A stretch of DNA of 64,000 nt, taken from contig NZ_WVIC01000008.1 in assembly GCF_009939295.1 (NCBI RefSeq), positions 1 through 64,000 of the forward strand, in the 5' to 3' direction. Source of the stretch: Petrachloros mirabilis ULC683. Its GTDB lineage: Bacteria > Cyanobacteriota > Cyanobacteriia > Thermosynechococcales > Thermosynechococcaceae. Shown piece after piece: positions 32,262 through 41,334 of this stretch (the first letter of the stretch is position 1; each line of letters starts with the position of its first letter). The notes beneath the pieces were generated by a model. The model was not told the origin of the DNA and did not search any database. It saw nothing but the letters and a program-made list of their open reading frames with translations. The translations under genes and the position numbers were made by a program.

Positions 32262-33188
32262 TCACAGGGCGTAGACTCGACCCCGAATCAGCAGTCGGGT
32301 AATCCCTTTAGCGGTAAGTTGGGCACCAGCCTTTTGTAACAAATTGCCATTGGGGACTTTGACAATTCGCTGGGTTCGATTGGAGAAGCGGCGGGCAATG
32401 CGATGGTTGTCAAAGATAGGTAAGGTTACCGACTCAACTTCTGATTCCGGAATTTGGCCAAGATTACTAAAGTCTTGCAGGGGGCGGGTAATTAACTCAG
32501 AAGCCCGATCCACAACCAAGTAGCATTGTTTCGGGAGTACTGCCGTGATTAAAGGCAAGACTTCGAGCAGGGTATCCGCTGCAACATCATTAATTTCATC
32601 GTCATCTAGATCGTCGTCCTCAAACTCGTCCAGATCGTCTAGATCGTCTAGATCGTCGTCAGACTCAAAATCATCTAGATCAGCTTCTAAGAGATCATCA
32701 TCGGGAAACTCTGCTTCGAGCTCCAGCTCGATGTCACCCACCCCCTGGCTTGAGAGTTCTGCCTGAGAAACTAACTCTGGTGAGATCAGATGGGTATCTG
32801 CCTGATCCTCAGAAGATGGGGGTGGGGCAGGCTGAGGCTCTGGTGCAACCTGTGAATCACGGGGTGTGGATTTCTGCTCAGATTTGAGAATGGGCTTCGG
32901 AGGAGAGGAGGCAGGAGGTTCTAAACCCTGAGGCTTAGCCCCAACTACCGCAACAATAGCGGGCGCTGGGGACATGACACTACTAGGCTCAGGGTAACGC
33001 TCTTCCTGCTGCTTGAGAGCCAGCAAGTGATCGTAGTCAGCGGGGGTGAGTTGTGTTTTCAGAATGCGTCTAATGGTGCTGCCGCTGACATCATACTGCT
33101 GCGCCAGACTGTTAATGGTTTCTGGTGTCTCTTGAAACAGACGGACAAGGGTCTGTTTATCTGCATCGGAGAGTTTGCTACGGGTCAT
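32262..33188 (-). CDS. HTH protein with long acidic linker
   Basis: A 308-residue protein. Residues 1-60 form a helix-turn-helix resembling transposase-type or resolvase HTHs (TRSKLSDADKQTLVRLF, INSLAQQYDVSGSTIRRIL). A Pro-rich stretch (70-145) precedes an acidic run (about 165-205, dominated by Asp and Glu). The C-terminal 100 residues are folded-looking (LPLITAVLPKQCYLVVD, QRIVKVPNGNLLQKAG, GITRLLIRGRVYAL). The gene seems conserved in cyanobacteria as an uncharacterised HTH protein. The acidic run is encoded by repeated GATCGTCTA-type units at about 32600-32690. ATG 33188 is chosen over the upstream 33230 codon. Confidence 0.8.
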   Translation of the reverse strand: MTRSKLSDADKQTLVRLFQETPETINSLAQQYDVSGSTIRRILKTQLTPADYDHLLALKQQEERYPEPSSVMSPAPAIVAVVGAKPQGLEPPASSPPKPILKSEQKSTPRDSQVAPEPQPAPPPSSEDQADTHLISPELVSQAELSSQGVGDIELELEAEFPDDDLLEADLDDFESDDDLDDLDDLDEFEDDDLDDDEINDVAADTLLEVLPLITAVLPKQCYLVVDRASELITRPLQDFSNLGQIPESEVESVTLPIFDNHRIARRFSNRTQRIVKVPNGNLLQKAGAQLTAKGITRLLIRGRVYAL

Positions 33189-33304
33189 GCTGTATCCAGC
33201 CAAAGAAACCTGATTGTTACGCTGTCCCAACCTCTGCCCAGTCGAGCAGAGGAAACCACTTCACCATGGTAGCTTGCTTCCTTACGCTGTAAACAGAATC
33301 CGCA

Positions 33305-33394
33305 CCTAGTGTTCCGTCAGGAATGTGAATTCGACAGCTCTCGCCTGCCCTCACCCCAACCCCTCGCCCAAATCAATGCTGACAGACCACTAGG
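33305..33394. mobile_element. Short inverted-repeat element (family D) containing a family B-like remnant
   Basis: Ends CCTAGTGTTCCGTCAG and CTGACAGACCACTAGG are imperfect inverted repeats. The interior TTCGACAGCTCTCGCCTGCC, followed by CTCACCCCAACCCCTC, matches the right half of the 154-bp element in reverse orientation with a few differences. The right end overlaps the stop codon of the RNase II-like gene (33390-33392). Confidence 0.6.
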
Positions 33395-35435
33395 GCTCTA
33401 GGGTAGCAGTTGCAGGGGACAGGCTATGTTCGGTGAGGTGAATGGTATCGAGTCGCGGGTTGACAGCGGCAACCTTAACCCCAATCCGATCCCCTAAGCG
33501 TAAACTTAGGGGCAGTCGCATCACCAATTCTAGTCCCAGATCTTCAAGCAGGATCAGGGCTAGATTATCGTTATCCCGGAGCCATCGCAGCACCAAGGCG
33601 GTCCAGACTTGATCGCCTTGGCGGCGCAGAAACTCGAGGCTCCAGTAGCGATTGGTTTGACGCTCGACTAGGGTGGCTTCATGGGCAATGGTGGTGATAC
33701 TGGCTAGCAGGGTATTCAAATCGGCTTCACCAAAGGGGAGAGGGTCGCCGCGCAGGTGGGCTTTAATTTGGAAATGGGCGACAAGATCAGCATAGCGGCG
33801 AATGGGGGAGGTGACTTGACAGTAGCCGTCTAAGCCTAGGCTAGCATGGCGATTGGGGGTGGTACTGACTTCGCTTTTGGGCATACAGCGGCGAATGGCA
33901 CAGTCTCGAACTAAGCCTGGCAACAATTGCAGCAGTTCTTCTTCTGGGGGGAGTTCGGGTTGGGGCTGGTGGCGAAACGGTAAGGGCAGTTTATGGGTGG
34001 CACCATAGCGGGCTGCTACTTCCCCGGCTAGGATCATCATTTCCGCAACTAGGGCTCTAGCCCGAGAAGGATTTAAGACTTGAATGGAGACTGAATCGCC
34101 ATCTACTTTGATCAGGGATTCGGGCATGTTGATGGAGATGGCTCCGTGGGACTGACGCCACTGCGATCGCACCCCGGCCCATTGCGCCAATTGCATCAGC
34201 TCAGGTTCATCCTGAAGATCGAGTCCCAGCATCTCATCGACATCTTCGTAGGAGAGCCGATAGGTGGGCTTGATAGTACTGGGCGCAATCTCAAATCCCT
34301 CTACTTCCCCTGTTTCATCGAGATCAATCCCAAAACTTAACGCACAGCGCTGTTGTCCTTGATTGAGGCTCATCGGCCCGGTAGAGAGCTCCCGTGGAAA
34401 CATCGGGATCATGCCCGTGGGCAGGTAAACCGTGGTGCCCCGTCCCTGCGCTTCTAAATCCAATGGATCGCCAGGGGTCATCCAGCGAGTGGGGTCAGCA
34501 ATATGAATCCAGAGCCGCTGACGACCTTCTGCTAGAGTTTCCAGACTCAAGCCATCATCAATTTCCGCAGTACTTTCATCGTCAATGGTATAAACCTTGA
34601 GATGGGTTAAGTCACGACGATCAGCATCAAGGTCGGGGGGCAAATCGGCTAAACGTTCTTCAACCACAGATAAGATCGCATCTGAAAACTGGGTAGGTAG
34701 CTTGCTGCGCCGTAAGGGCAGATTTTCATGGGGATGCCACCATCCTAAGGCAACGAGGAGATCAAAAGTGTCATCGACACTGATCGATCGTCCCAATGCT
34801 GATAAAATTTCGATTGCTTGAGACTTGGTATTGGACTCATCGCCCAATAAAACATATCGCTCCAGTGCCGTGAGGTAGGGCATATCGCTCCCCTGCCAGC
34901 TCACAGCATCTCCTGAGAGAAGGGTATTCAGCCTTGCAAAAAAAGCTTGCTGTGTTTGCAGGCGTTCCGCCTCACGCTCCTGTTGGTGCTTAAGGTCGGC
35001 AACCTGCAACTCCGAGCGCGGCTCAAAGCGGTCTCCCTTTTGCTTGAAGTACAGCTTGTCATCTGATAGTAGACGGTAGGCTGCATAGCACTGAGAGGCC
35101 GTCTGATCTGAAAACAGCAGTTGTGCCATGGCAGCAGGATCCACGGCCTCACCCTCTTCCACCAGAAGCTCCCAGGCCACCTCTAGACTGGCTGGATCGA
35201 GGTAAGACTCGACTTCTGCTAAGAACAGTGGCAACTCCGAGAGGGTAAACGTAGGCTCAACAACGGTATAGGTGATTTGGCGCGGATGTAGGGTATGGGC
35301 TTGACCTTGAGAGTCCAACACAATCCAGTGTTTTTTCCCCTCAGGGCGCTCAACGACTCCAACTCGCCGCTGACGATTGCGATCGCCGGAGCCATCCCCC
35401 TGCAACCGAAACTCAACCAATGTACCTTTATTCAC
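33390..35435 (-). CDS. RNase II/R-family exoribonuclease
   Basis: A 681-residue 3'-5' exoribonuclease. An N-terminal cold-shock-like/KOW region (KGTLVEFRLQ, RRVGVVERPEGKKHWIVLD) precedes the RNB domain (about 275-580) with the catalytic acidic cluster YTIDDESTAEIDDGLSLE, HIADPTRWMTPGDPLD and TTVYLPTGMIPMFP. A short S1-like tail (LGDRIGVKVAAVNPR) ends it. The start is GTG 35435, matching the usual family N-terminus. It lies downstream of rpsR and rpmG in the same direction, the standard cyanobacterial cluster. Its TAG stop lies inside a repeat terminus, so the last residues (ATLEP) may not be ancestral. Confidence 0.93.
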   Translation of the reverse strand: MNKGTLVEFRLQGDGSGDRNRQRRVGVVERPEGKKHWIVLDSQGQAHTLHPRQITYTVVEPTFTLSELPLFLAEVESYLDPASLEVAWELLVEEGEAVDPAAMAQLLFSDQTASQCYAAYRLLSDDKLYFKQKGDRFEPRSELQVADLKHQQEREAERLQTQQAFFARLNTLLSGDAVSWQGSDMPYLTALERYVLLGDESNTKSQAIEILSALGRSISVDDTFDLLVALGWWHPHENLPLRRSKLPTQFSDAILSVVEERLADLPPDLDADRRDLTHLKVYTIDDESTAEIDDGLSLETLAEGRQRLWIHIADPTRWMTPGDPLDLEAQGRGTTVYLPTGMIPMFPRELSTGPMSLNQGQQRCALSFGIDLDETGEVEGFEIAPSTIKPTYRLSYEDVDEMLGLDLQDEPELMQLAQWAGVRSQWRQSHGAISINMPESLIKVDGDSVSIQVLNPSRARALVAEMMILAGEVAARYGATHKLPLPFRHQPQPELPPEEELLQLLPGLVRDCAIRRCMPKSEVSTTPNRHASLGLDGYCQVTSPIRRYADLVAHFQIKAHLRGDPLPFGEADLNTLLASITTIAHEATLVERQTNRYWSLEFLRRQGDQVWTALVLRWLRDNDNLALILLEDLGLELVMRLPLSLRLGDRIGVKVAAVNPRLDTIHLTEHSLSPATATLEP

Positions 35436-35521
35436 CAGACTCGATCAATGTCAACGTCACCGTCAGCCTATCCCTAAAAGTCATGAGAGGCCAGATCCAG
35501 CTTTTGAGAGGGCTGTGAACG

Positions 35522-35737
35522 CTAGCCTTCTCGATTGATAAACGGCAACAGAGCTAAGATTCGAGCCCGCTTAATAGACTGGGTTAGATCACGTTGCTGC
35601 TTGGCGGTCAGCCCCGTAATCCTTCGAGGCAGTATTTTGCCGCGCTCAGTAATAAAGCGACGCAGTAAATCAATATCTTTATAGTCAATGGGGTCTCCAG
35701 GTTTAATTGGAGAGACCCGGCGTCGAAGATATGCCAT
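35522..35737 (-). CDS. rpsR: 30S ribosomal protein S18
   Basis: A 71-residue S18 with the expected core ([61 protein letters not shown]). S18 binds S6 and 16S rRNA in the platform of the small subunit. Full length; 63 bases after rpmG and 86 bases before the RNase II gene, likely one transcript. Confidence 0.97.
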   Translation of the reverse strand: MAYLRRRVSPIKPGDPIDYKDIDLLRRFITERGKILPRRITGLTAKQQRDLTQSIKRARILALLPFINREG

Positions 35738-35800
35738 ATCCGTCCGTAATTTTTATGATGGGGTTAGTGATGAATGAGAAGTCTGCTTGAGCTGCAAGCC

Positions 35801-35989
35801 CTACTTGATTTCTTTGTGAACCGTATGGGTATTGCAGTGCGTGCAAAACTTTTTCAGCTCTAGGCGAGCTGTGGTGTTACGACGATTTTTGGTCGTCGTG
35901 TATCGGGAGACGCCCGGAGAGCGCTTGTTGAGGTTAGAGCGACACTCGGTACACTCTAGGGTAATGATGATTCGAACACCCTTAGCCAT
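35801..35989 (-). CDS. rpmG: 50S ribosomal protein L33
   Basis: A 62-residue L33 of the zinc-binding (C+) type: CTECRS and CTHCNTH provide the two CxxC pairs. The start [16 protein letters not shown] and the [14 protein letters not shown] segment are typical of cyanobacterial and plastid L33. First gene of the rpmG-rpsR-RNase II cluster. Confidence 0.97.
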   Translation of the reverse strand: MAKGVRIIITLECTECRSNLNKRSPGVSRYTTTKNRRNTTARLELKKFCTHCNTHTVHKEIK

Positions 35990-36105
35990 GGGTCTTTACA
36001 CACTCAAAGGTTGCAAGGTTAATTAAACACAAATATTCATTATCGCATATGGGCTGCAGATACGGGGCGATCAGGATGTTTTTTGTTTTTTGTTTTTTGT
36101 CGGAT

Positions 36106-36213
36106 TATAGCGGTTCTCACCTGAGTGAGATACGGGGTGTGGGGGTGGAACCCCCACGCAGGGGGCAGTTCCCCCTGCACCCCACGTACTCCATTGATCT
36201 GTAAACCGCTATA
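36106..36213. mobile_element. Inverted-repeat element (family C), intact copy
   Basis: TATAGCGGTT at the left and AACCGCTATA at the right are perfect 10-bp inverted repeats, including a possible TA duplication as made by IS630/Tc1-type transposases. The interior has GGGGGTGGAACCCCCAC and GGGGGCAGTTCCCCC hairpins. It matches the degenerate copy at 13328-13422. Three TTTTTTG units (36078-36100) precede it. Confidence 0.7.
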
Positions 36214-36224
36214 ACAAAATGATT

Positions 36225-36905
36225 TTACATGTAGGCTGAGATATCTTCCTCGCAGTCGTCTGCTAGATAGGAGAGTGCTCGAAAGCGCAGCCCCACCAAC
36301 TGCTCATACAGCGGATTGAGTTTACATAGGGGGGGAATATGCACAATTTTTTTGCCAAAGAGCACCACGTTGCGCTCGAAGGGACATTGTGCTGGAATTA
36401 ATTGACACAGAAATCGAGCCACCTGGGGATCTTTAATATCCATGCCGTCGAGCCAATTGCGCACAGGATGTAGCAGATCTGAATCCTGTTCTGAATCCTG
36501 CTGAGTCGCGTTTGCTTCCTTCATCGGCTGATGATCGCCATCTAGGGTCAACCGTAGGGACTCCAACGCGGGGACTTCGACTTGCAGTGCTTTGGCAAAT
36601 TTCTCAAGGAGCTGATCTTCGGTACTGGAGTAGAGGCCATCGGCGAGGGCGACCATCACCGCAGTGCGTAAAAAGTTTTCTCCAGTTTGGGCATCCGTGC
36701 CCAGCCCCGCTGCCAGCCCATCGGCAGAAATGGGGTCAAAGCCTGCTTGGGAGCCTTGGGGCACGACGCCCTGCTGCACCAGTTCATCAATGAGATGTTG
36801 TTCTTCGGGGTCAAAATGCCCGTCTGCCCAGGCCACCGTCATGAGGCCACGCAGCCAAGCTGAGACTTGTTCAGAGCTATAGGGTGCAGAGTTAACCATG
36901 GTCAT
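36225..36905 (-). CDS. TerB-like plus Mo-nitrogenase C-terminal-domain protein
   Basis: A 226-residue protein. The N-terminal half (about 8-120) is helical with TerB-like segments (LRGLMTVAWADGHFDPEEQ, VMVALADGLYSSTEDQLLEKF). The C-terminal 85 residues (HPVRNWLDGMDIKDPQVARF, LIPAQCPFERNV, KIVHIPPLCKLNPLYEQLV) correspond to the domain named after Mo-dependent nitrogenases but found in many non-nif cyanobacterial proteins. No nif genes are nearby. Role unknown. ATG 36905 and 36899 are equally possible starts. Confidence 0.82.
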   Translation of the reverse strand: MTMVNSAPYSSEQVSAWLRGLMTVAWADGHFDPEEQHLIDELVQQGVVPQGSQAGFDPISADGLAAGLGTDAQTGENFLRTAVMVALADGLYSSTEDQLLEKFAKALQVEVPALESLRLTLDGDHQPMKEANATQQDSEQDSDLLHPVRNWLDGMDIKDPQVARFLCQLIPAQCPFERNVVLFGKKIVHIPPLCKLNPLYEQLVGLRFRALSYLADDCEEDISAYM

Positions 36906-36998
36906 GATACCGTTGTTGACTGGAAGGCAAGGTTTTCGAGAGGGCTTCTTTAGGGTAGCGAGTCCTGGTGATGTTGAGCAGGTTGGGGATCACCAGAT

Positions 36999-38075
36999 CT
37001 ACTCTTCGATTTGCCACAGGTCTCGACTTAAGGTTTCATCCAGCATTTTGTGGGGTCGCACCACCAGCAAAAGCTGCCCGAGGAGGGGTTGTTCAGGGGG
37101 AGTGTCGAACCACTGCAAGGCCAGCTCTCCTGAGCGCTCTACGATGAAATAATGGTGGGCTTGCCACTGTCGCTGCGCCCGGTCAATGAGAACTAGGACT
37201 TGCTCGGGGGAGCCAGGAATTTCTACAGAGAGCTGGTCACTGCGAGCCAAGAGTCCTACGGGATCTTCGGCATTGCGGATGACTTGCCATCCAGGAACGG
37301 GAACCCAAGCTCCAGCTCCCCCGGTAAATTGCACCAGGCGGAAAGGCTCAATCTCTTCTAGGAGGGGAACTGCTTTTAGATCGGCAGGGGTCAGGGGCAG
37401 TTGGCCAACCACTGGAATCAGACGCACCAGTTCTTCGCCGCTGCTGGGACGATAGAGGGGTAGGCTGGGCTGCGGGCGAGTTTTGACCACCGCAAAATCG
37501 GTCAGCAAGGTTTCGAGGGCTTGGCGAGCCGAGGCACTGCTAGCAAATTGGAGTCCTCGGGCAATTAGGCGCGATCGCGCCTGTAGATCTTCCTGCTGGC
37601 GCGCCAGTCGCCAACATTGATAGGCCACCGCATCCCCAGCCTGGTCTGAAAATGCTGCGGGGGGAGAGGCGACCCGGGAAAATTCTTTGACGGCTTTGGC
37701 AATCTCTCGGGCTTGATCGGCATCGAATTGGCGTTCGGCTGCCAGGGTAGCGGCCTGCACCCGTCCGGCCTGGTTTAAGATCCGAAACTCATATAAAACA
37801 TCACTGTGGCGTTGGCTAAAGTACTCGCGCACAGACGTTGCAGCCGACTCTAACCCAGCATACACTTGAGCCGCCACCGTGACTTGATTTTGCTGGATGG
37901 GCTCAAATCCAGTTTCTTCAAAAATTTGCTGCGGACTGTACCCTGCTTTTTGCAGGGCTTGTAAGGCATGTCCCCAATCTACCCAAGTCTGCTCTTTGCG
38001 GCGCAGCATGAGCAGCAGTGCATCAGCATCAATGGCAGCCTGAGATCCAGGTTGAAAGGGAGGCAACGGAGTCAT
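36999..38075 (-). CDS. raf1: Rubisco accumulation factor 1
   Basis: A 358-residue Rubisco assembly chaperone. The helical N-terminal domain (about 10-195: LLMLRRKEQTWVDWGHALQ, GYSPQQIFEETGFEP, DVLYEFRILNQAGR) and the beta-sheet C-terminal dimerisation domain (about 215-345: LVRLIPVVGQLP, GAWVPVPGWQVI, LLLVVRPHKMLD) follow the known Raf1 architecture. Raf1 holds folded RbcL dimers during octamer assembly before RbcS binds. Rubisco genes are outside the window. ATG 38075 matches the family start. Confidence 0.95.
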   Translation of the reverse strand: MTPLPPFQPGSQAAIDADALLLMLRRKEQTWVDWGHALQALQKAGYSPQQIFEETGFEPIQQNQVTVAAQVYAGLESAATSVREYFSQRHSDVLYEFRILNQAGRVQAATLAAERQFDADQAREIAKAVKEFSRVASPPAAFSDQAGDAVAYQCWRLARQQEDLQARSRLIARGLQFASSASARQALETLLTDFAVVKTRPQPSLPLYRPSSGEELVRLIPVVGQLPLTPADLKAVPLLEEIEPFRLVQFTGGAGAWVPVPGWQVIRNAEDPVGLLARSDQLSVEIPGSPEQVLVLIDRAQRQWQAHHYFIVERSGELALQWFDTPPEQPLLGQLLLVVRPHKMLDETLSRDLWQIEE

Positions 38076-38129
38076 ATACGAGATCTCTCCAGACTTGAGC
38101 AATTTTGATGTAGGCAATTTTGACCCCGA

Positions 38130-38999
38130 TCACGATGCGGCGTCTAAAAACTGAGAAACGCACTCCAGGTAAGCAGAGGCATCTTCAAGCATGGGAAAAT
38201 GAGCTGTTTGGGGCAATACTTGAAACTGTACTAGGGGATTATAAGCCGCAGCCTGCTCGCCCATCTGGGCTGGAATAATGCGATCGCGCTCCCCTGCCAC
38301 CAATAGCGTCGGCACCGTTAACTGAGCAAATTCAGTGGGCATGACTCGCGCCGCCTTCTCACTCACAGCGGTAATCATCGTGCCCAGAGCCGCCTCAAAA
38401 TCTGCCAGCAAAAAGTCTTCCAAAAAGTGTTGGCGCTCGGGAGGCGGAATCGGGCGACAGAGAAAGCGAGCCATAAACAGCCGATCAACCCCTGGCACCA
38501 AGGCTAACCAACGGGGCCTAAACTTGACCACGTAGCCCCCAAACTGATGAAACTGCTGAAAGGCTTGTGGATTATAGTCAAAAACCCCACTACAGGTCAA
38601 AATGGCCCGAGCTACGCGATGGGGATAACGATTGAGAAAAAAAGTTGCAATTGAGGCACCCATCGAATGGGCGTTTAAGTAAACCTGGGGCAAACCTAGC
38701 TCATCCAACAACGCCGCCAAGTCATCGGCATAGGTCTCCAGTTCATAGGGCTCGCTTAAAGACGCTCCAACGGGCACCCCCGGATAGGCGCTGTACACTT
38801 GACTGGAGCGGCCAAAGCCGCGCAAATCATAGAGCAAGCAATCAAACCGATCGCTGAGTGATGCCGCCGTAGATTGCCAGTAGCGACTCGAACCTCCCCA
38901 GCCATGTAAAAAGACCATGACAGGCTTAGGATGCGTGGTTTGGGGTAGAGTGACCCATTCGTAGTAGTGAGGAATCCCGCGAACAGGGAGAAAAGCCAT
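38130..38999 (-). CDS. Alpha/beta hydrolase
   Basis: A 289-residue alpha/beta-hydrolase. VMVFLHGWGGSSRYW provides the oxyanion HG motif, YDLRGFGRSS follows, NAHSMGASIATFF is the nucleophile elbow with Ser in HSMGA, and ERDRIIPA plus QTAHFPML contain the candidate Asp and His. Substrate unknown; esterase, lactonase or lipase activity all fit. It lies between clpX and raf1 on the same strand. Confidence 0.9.
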   Translation of the reverse strand: MAFLPVRGIPHYYEWVTLPQTTHPKPVMVFLHGWGGSSRYWQSTAASLSDRFDCLLYDLRGFGRSSQVYSAYPGVPVGASLSEPYELETYADDLAALLDELGLPQVYLNAHSMGASIATFFLNRYPHRVARAILTCSGVFDYNPQAFQQFHQFGGYVVKFRPRWLALVPGVDRLFMARFLCRPIPPPERQHFLEDFLLADFEAALGTMITAVSEKAARVMPTEFAQLTVPTLLVAGERDRIIPAQMGEQAAAYNPLVQFQVLPQTAHFPMLEDASAYLECVSQFLDAAS

Positions 39000-39081
39000 G
39001 AATGTAGCAATACCGGAGGAACAATCCTGGTGCTTAAAGGAACAAAAGGGCTTGAGGAAGTTGAGTGCCCGAACATAGTCC

Positions 39082-40425
39082 CTAAGCTGACTCTGGGGTG
39101 GTCATCGGCGAGGGCAGCAAGAGCAATTCAGCCGTTGAGCGTTTCTCAACCATTTCCCGGGTGATTACACAGCGCAAAAAATCTTTTCGAGAGGGTAGCT
39201 CATACATCACATCCAGCATAATTTCTTCCACAATGGCGCGGAGGGCACGAGCACCAGTTTTGCGGCGATAGGCTTCTCGGGCAATGGCTCCAATGGCATC
39301 CGGATCAAACTCAAGCTGCACATTATCCATCTGCAACAACTTTTGATATTGTCTCAAGAGCGCATTTTTGGGCTCCGTCAAAATGCGGGCGAGGGCATCT
39401 TCATCTAGGGGATTAATCACCGACATCACCGGAATTCGGCCAATGAACTCCGGAATCATACCAAACTTGACCAGATCTTCAGGCTCTAGATCTTTGAGGG
39501 TGGCGGCAGCCCGCTTCTCGCGGGCTTGGGGTTCCCCAGACCGAACAAACCCCATGGCCTTGGTTCCAGTCCGCTGCTCAACGGTTTTCTCTAGCCCCAC
39601 AAAGGCTCCACCGCAGATAAACAAAATGTTGGTGGTGTCGATTTGGATGCAGTCTTGATAGGGATGCTTTCGCCCCCCTTGGGGAGGCACATTGGCCACG
39701 GTCCCTTCCAACATTTTCAAGAGCGCCTGCTGTACCCCTTCCCCTGAGACATCTCGGGTAATCGAGGGATTTTCGCTCTTGCGGGCAACCTTGTCAATTT
39801 CATCAATGTAAATAATGCCGCGTTGGGCTTCTTCTACATCTAGATCAGCCACCTGAAGCAGTCGGAGCAAGATGTTTTCCACATCTTCGCCAACATAGCC
39901 AGCTTCGGTCAAGGTGGTGGCATCGGCCACCGCAAAGGGCACATCCAACATACGAGCCAGAGTTTGGGCTAGTAGGGTCTTGCCACAGCCCGTTGGACCA
40001 ATCAGCAAAATGTTGGACTTTTGCAACTCCACGGCGTCATCTAAGCTTTCCTGTGTGGCACCGCCCTGAATTAAACTCAGCCGCTTGTAGTGGTTATAGA
40101 CGGCAACGGACAGCACCTTCTTGGCCTCGTCTTGGCCAATTACATGTTCATCTAAATATTTTTTGATTTCCCGAGGTTTGGGCAGTTGGTTCAACGATAA
40201 ATTGGCCGTTCGAGTTCGTCGTTTTTCGGGGTTGGGCTCCCGGCGTGACGGAGGAGCGGGGGCGGCTCCCCCACCGGCATCAAACAACTCCTCATCGAGG
40301 ATTTCATTACAGAGATCGACGCATTCGTCACAAATATAAACCCCCGGTCCCGCGATCAGTTTCCGAACTTGCTCCTGGGACTTGCCACAAAAGGAACATT
40401 TGAGATGGGAGTCATATTTAGACAT
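39082..40425 (-). CDS. clpX: ATP-dependent Clp protease ATP-binding subunit ClpX
   Basis: A 447-residue unfoldase: zinc-binding domain with CSFCGKS and CDECVDLC (residues 10-42), Walker A GPTGCGKT near 145, Walker [13 protein letters not shown] near 210, and the C-terminal subdomain ([20 protein letters not shown]). ClpX recognises substrates and feeds them to ClpP. The gene follows clpP by nine bases and is co-transcribed with it. A Pro/Ala-rich insert (residues 50-68) is usual for cyanobacteria. Confidence 0.97.
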   Translation of the reverse strand: MSKYDSHLKCSFCGKSQEQVRKLIAGPGVYICDECVDLCNEILDEELFDAGGGAAPAPPSRREPNPEKRRTRTANLSLNQLPKPREIKKYLDEHVIGQDEAKKVLSVAVYNHYKRLSLIQGGATQESLDDAVELQKSNILLIGPTGCGKTLLAQTLARMLDVPFAVADATTLTEAGYVGEDVENILLRLLQVADLDVEEAQRGIIYIDEIDKVARKSENPSITRDVSGEGVQQALLKMLEGTVANVPPQGGRKHPYQDCIQIDTTNILFICGGAFVGLEKTVEQRTGTKAMGFVRSGEPQAREKRAAATLKDLEPEDLVKFGMIPEFIGRIPVMSVINPLDEDALARILTEPKNALLRQYQKLLQMDNVQLEFDPDAIGAIAREAYRRKTGARALRAIVEEIMLDVMYELPSRKDFLRCVITREMVEKRSTAELLLLPSPMTTPESA

Positions 40426-40434
40426 AGCTGCCTC

Positions 40435-41151
40435 TTATTTGACGTCACGGTTGGCTTCAGATGCACTGGGAAGGTTTCGCCGGGTTACGACTTGGTCAAT
40501 AAGACCGTAAGCCTTGGCGTCTTCAGCGGACATAAAAAAGTCGCGCTCAGTGTCGGCTTCAAGTCGCTCAATGGGCTGACCGGTATGCTGAGCCAACAAT
40601 CGATTCAGTTGAGATTTGTGGTACAAAATCTCTTTGGCCTGAATTTCAATATCCACAGCTTGCCCCTGCGCTCCACCGAGGGGTTGGTGAATCATGATCC
40701 GAGAGTGGGGAAGCGCCATGCGTTTGCCCTTAGCACCAGCCGAAAGCAAAAAGGCTCCCATGCTGGCCGCTAAGCCAAAGCAAATGGTGCATACATCCGG
40801 TCGAATATGCTGAATGGTGTCATAGATCGCCATGCCAGCAGTAACAGACCCCCCAGGAGAGTTGATGTATAGGTAAATGTCTTGCTCAGGATCTTCTGCT
40901 TCTAAAAACAGCAACTGAGCCACAATAGAGTCGGCAACGGTGTCATCAATGCCTCGGTTTGAGGAGCCGCTGCCACCTAAAAAGACGATGCGCTCTCGCA
41001 AGAGCCGAGAGTATATGTCAAAGGCGCGCTCCCCTCGACCGGACTGCTCGACCACCATCGGCACGATGTTCTGAGGAGAGGCAGTTGGCACATCTCCGAT
41101 ACTGTGGTGAGCAAAATTTGATAGGGAAAAGGATGATTGAGAGAAGAGCAT
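40435..41151 (-). CDS. clpP: ATP-dependent Clp protease proteolytic subunit (ClpP2-type)
   Basis: A 238-residue serine protease with the triad visible: Ser in [11 protein letters not shown], His in [11 protein letters not shown], Asp in [11 protein letters not shown]. The pairing directly upstream of clpX identifies the ClpP2-type subunit of cyanobacteria. The N-terminus (about 30 residues) is longer than in E. coli and is likely processed. Trigger factor is upstream on the same strand, giving the conserved tig-clpP-clpX order. Confidence 0.96.
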   Translation of the reverse strand: MLFSQSSFSLSNFAHHSIGDVPTASPQNIVPMVVEQSGRGERAFDIYSRLLRERIVFLGGSGSSNRGIDDTVADSIVAQLLFLEAEDPEQDIYLYINSPGGSVTAGMAIYDTIQHIRPDVCTICFGLAASMGAFLLSAGAKGKRMALPHSRIMIHQPLGGAQGQAVDIEIQAKEILYHKSQLNRLLAQHTGQPIERLEADTERDFFMSAEDAKAYGLIDQVVTRRNLPSASEANRDVK

Positions 41152-41334
41152 ACAACCAGACTTAAGAATCTTAGGGCAACAACCACGTACGATTCAGGCT
41201 TAAAGGCTGATCGCAGTGCGAATAAAGCGAGGGCGCTTCTTGACTTATTATGCCTCAACTCGCCCGGAAACAGGCGCGACCCTTAACAATCATCATAGGA
41301 TGCCCATAATGGATTGCGAACCTGCCTAAGAATT

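Noticed and set aside
32600-32690. Possible CRISPR-like direct repeats (GATCGTCTA)
   Set aside because: The units are 9 bases, contiguous, and encode an Asp-rich protein segment; there are no spacers.
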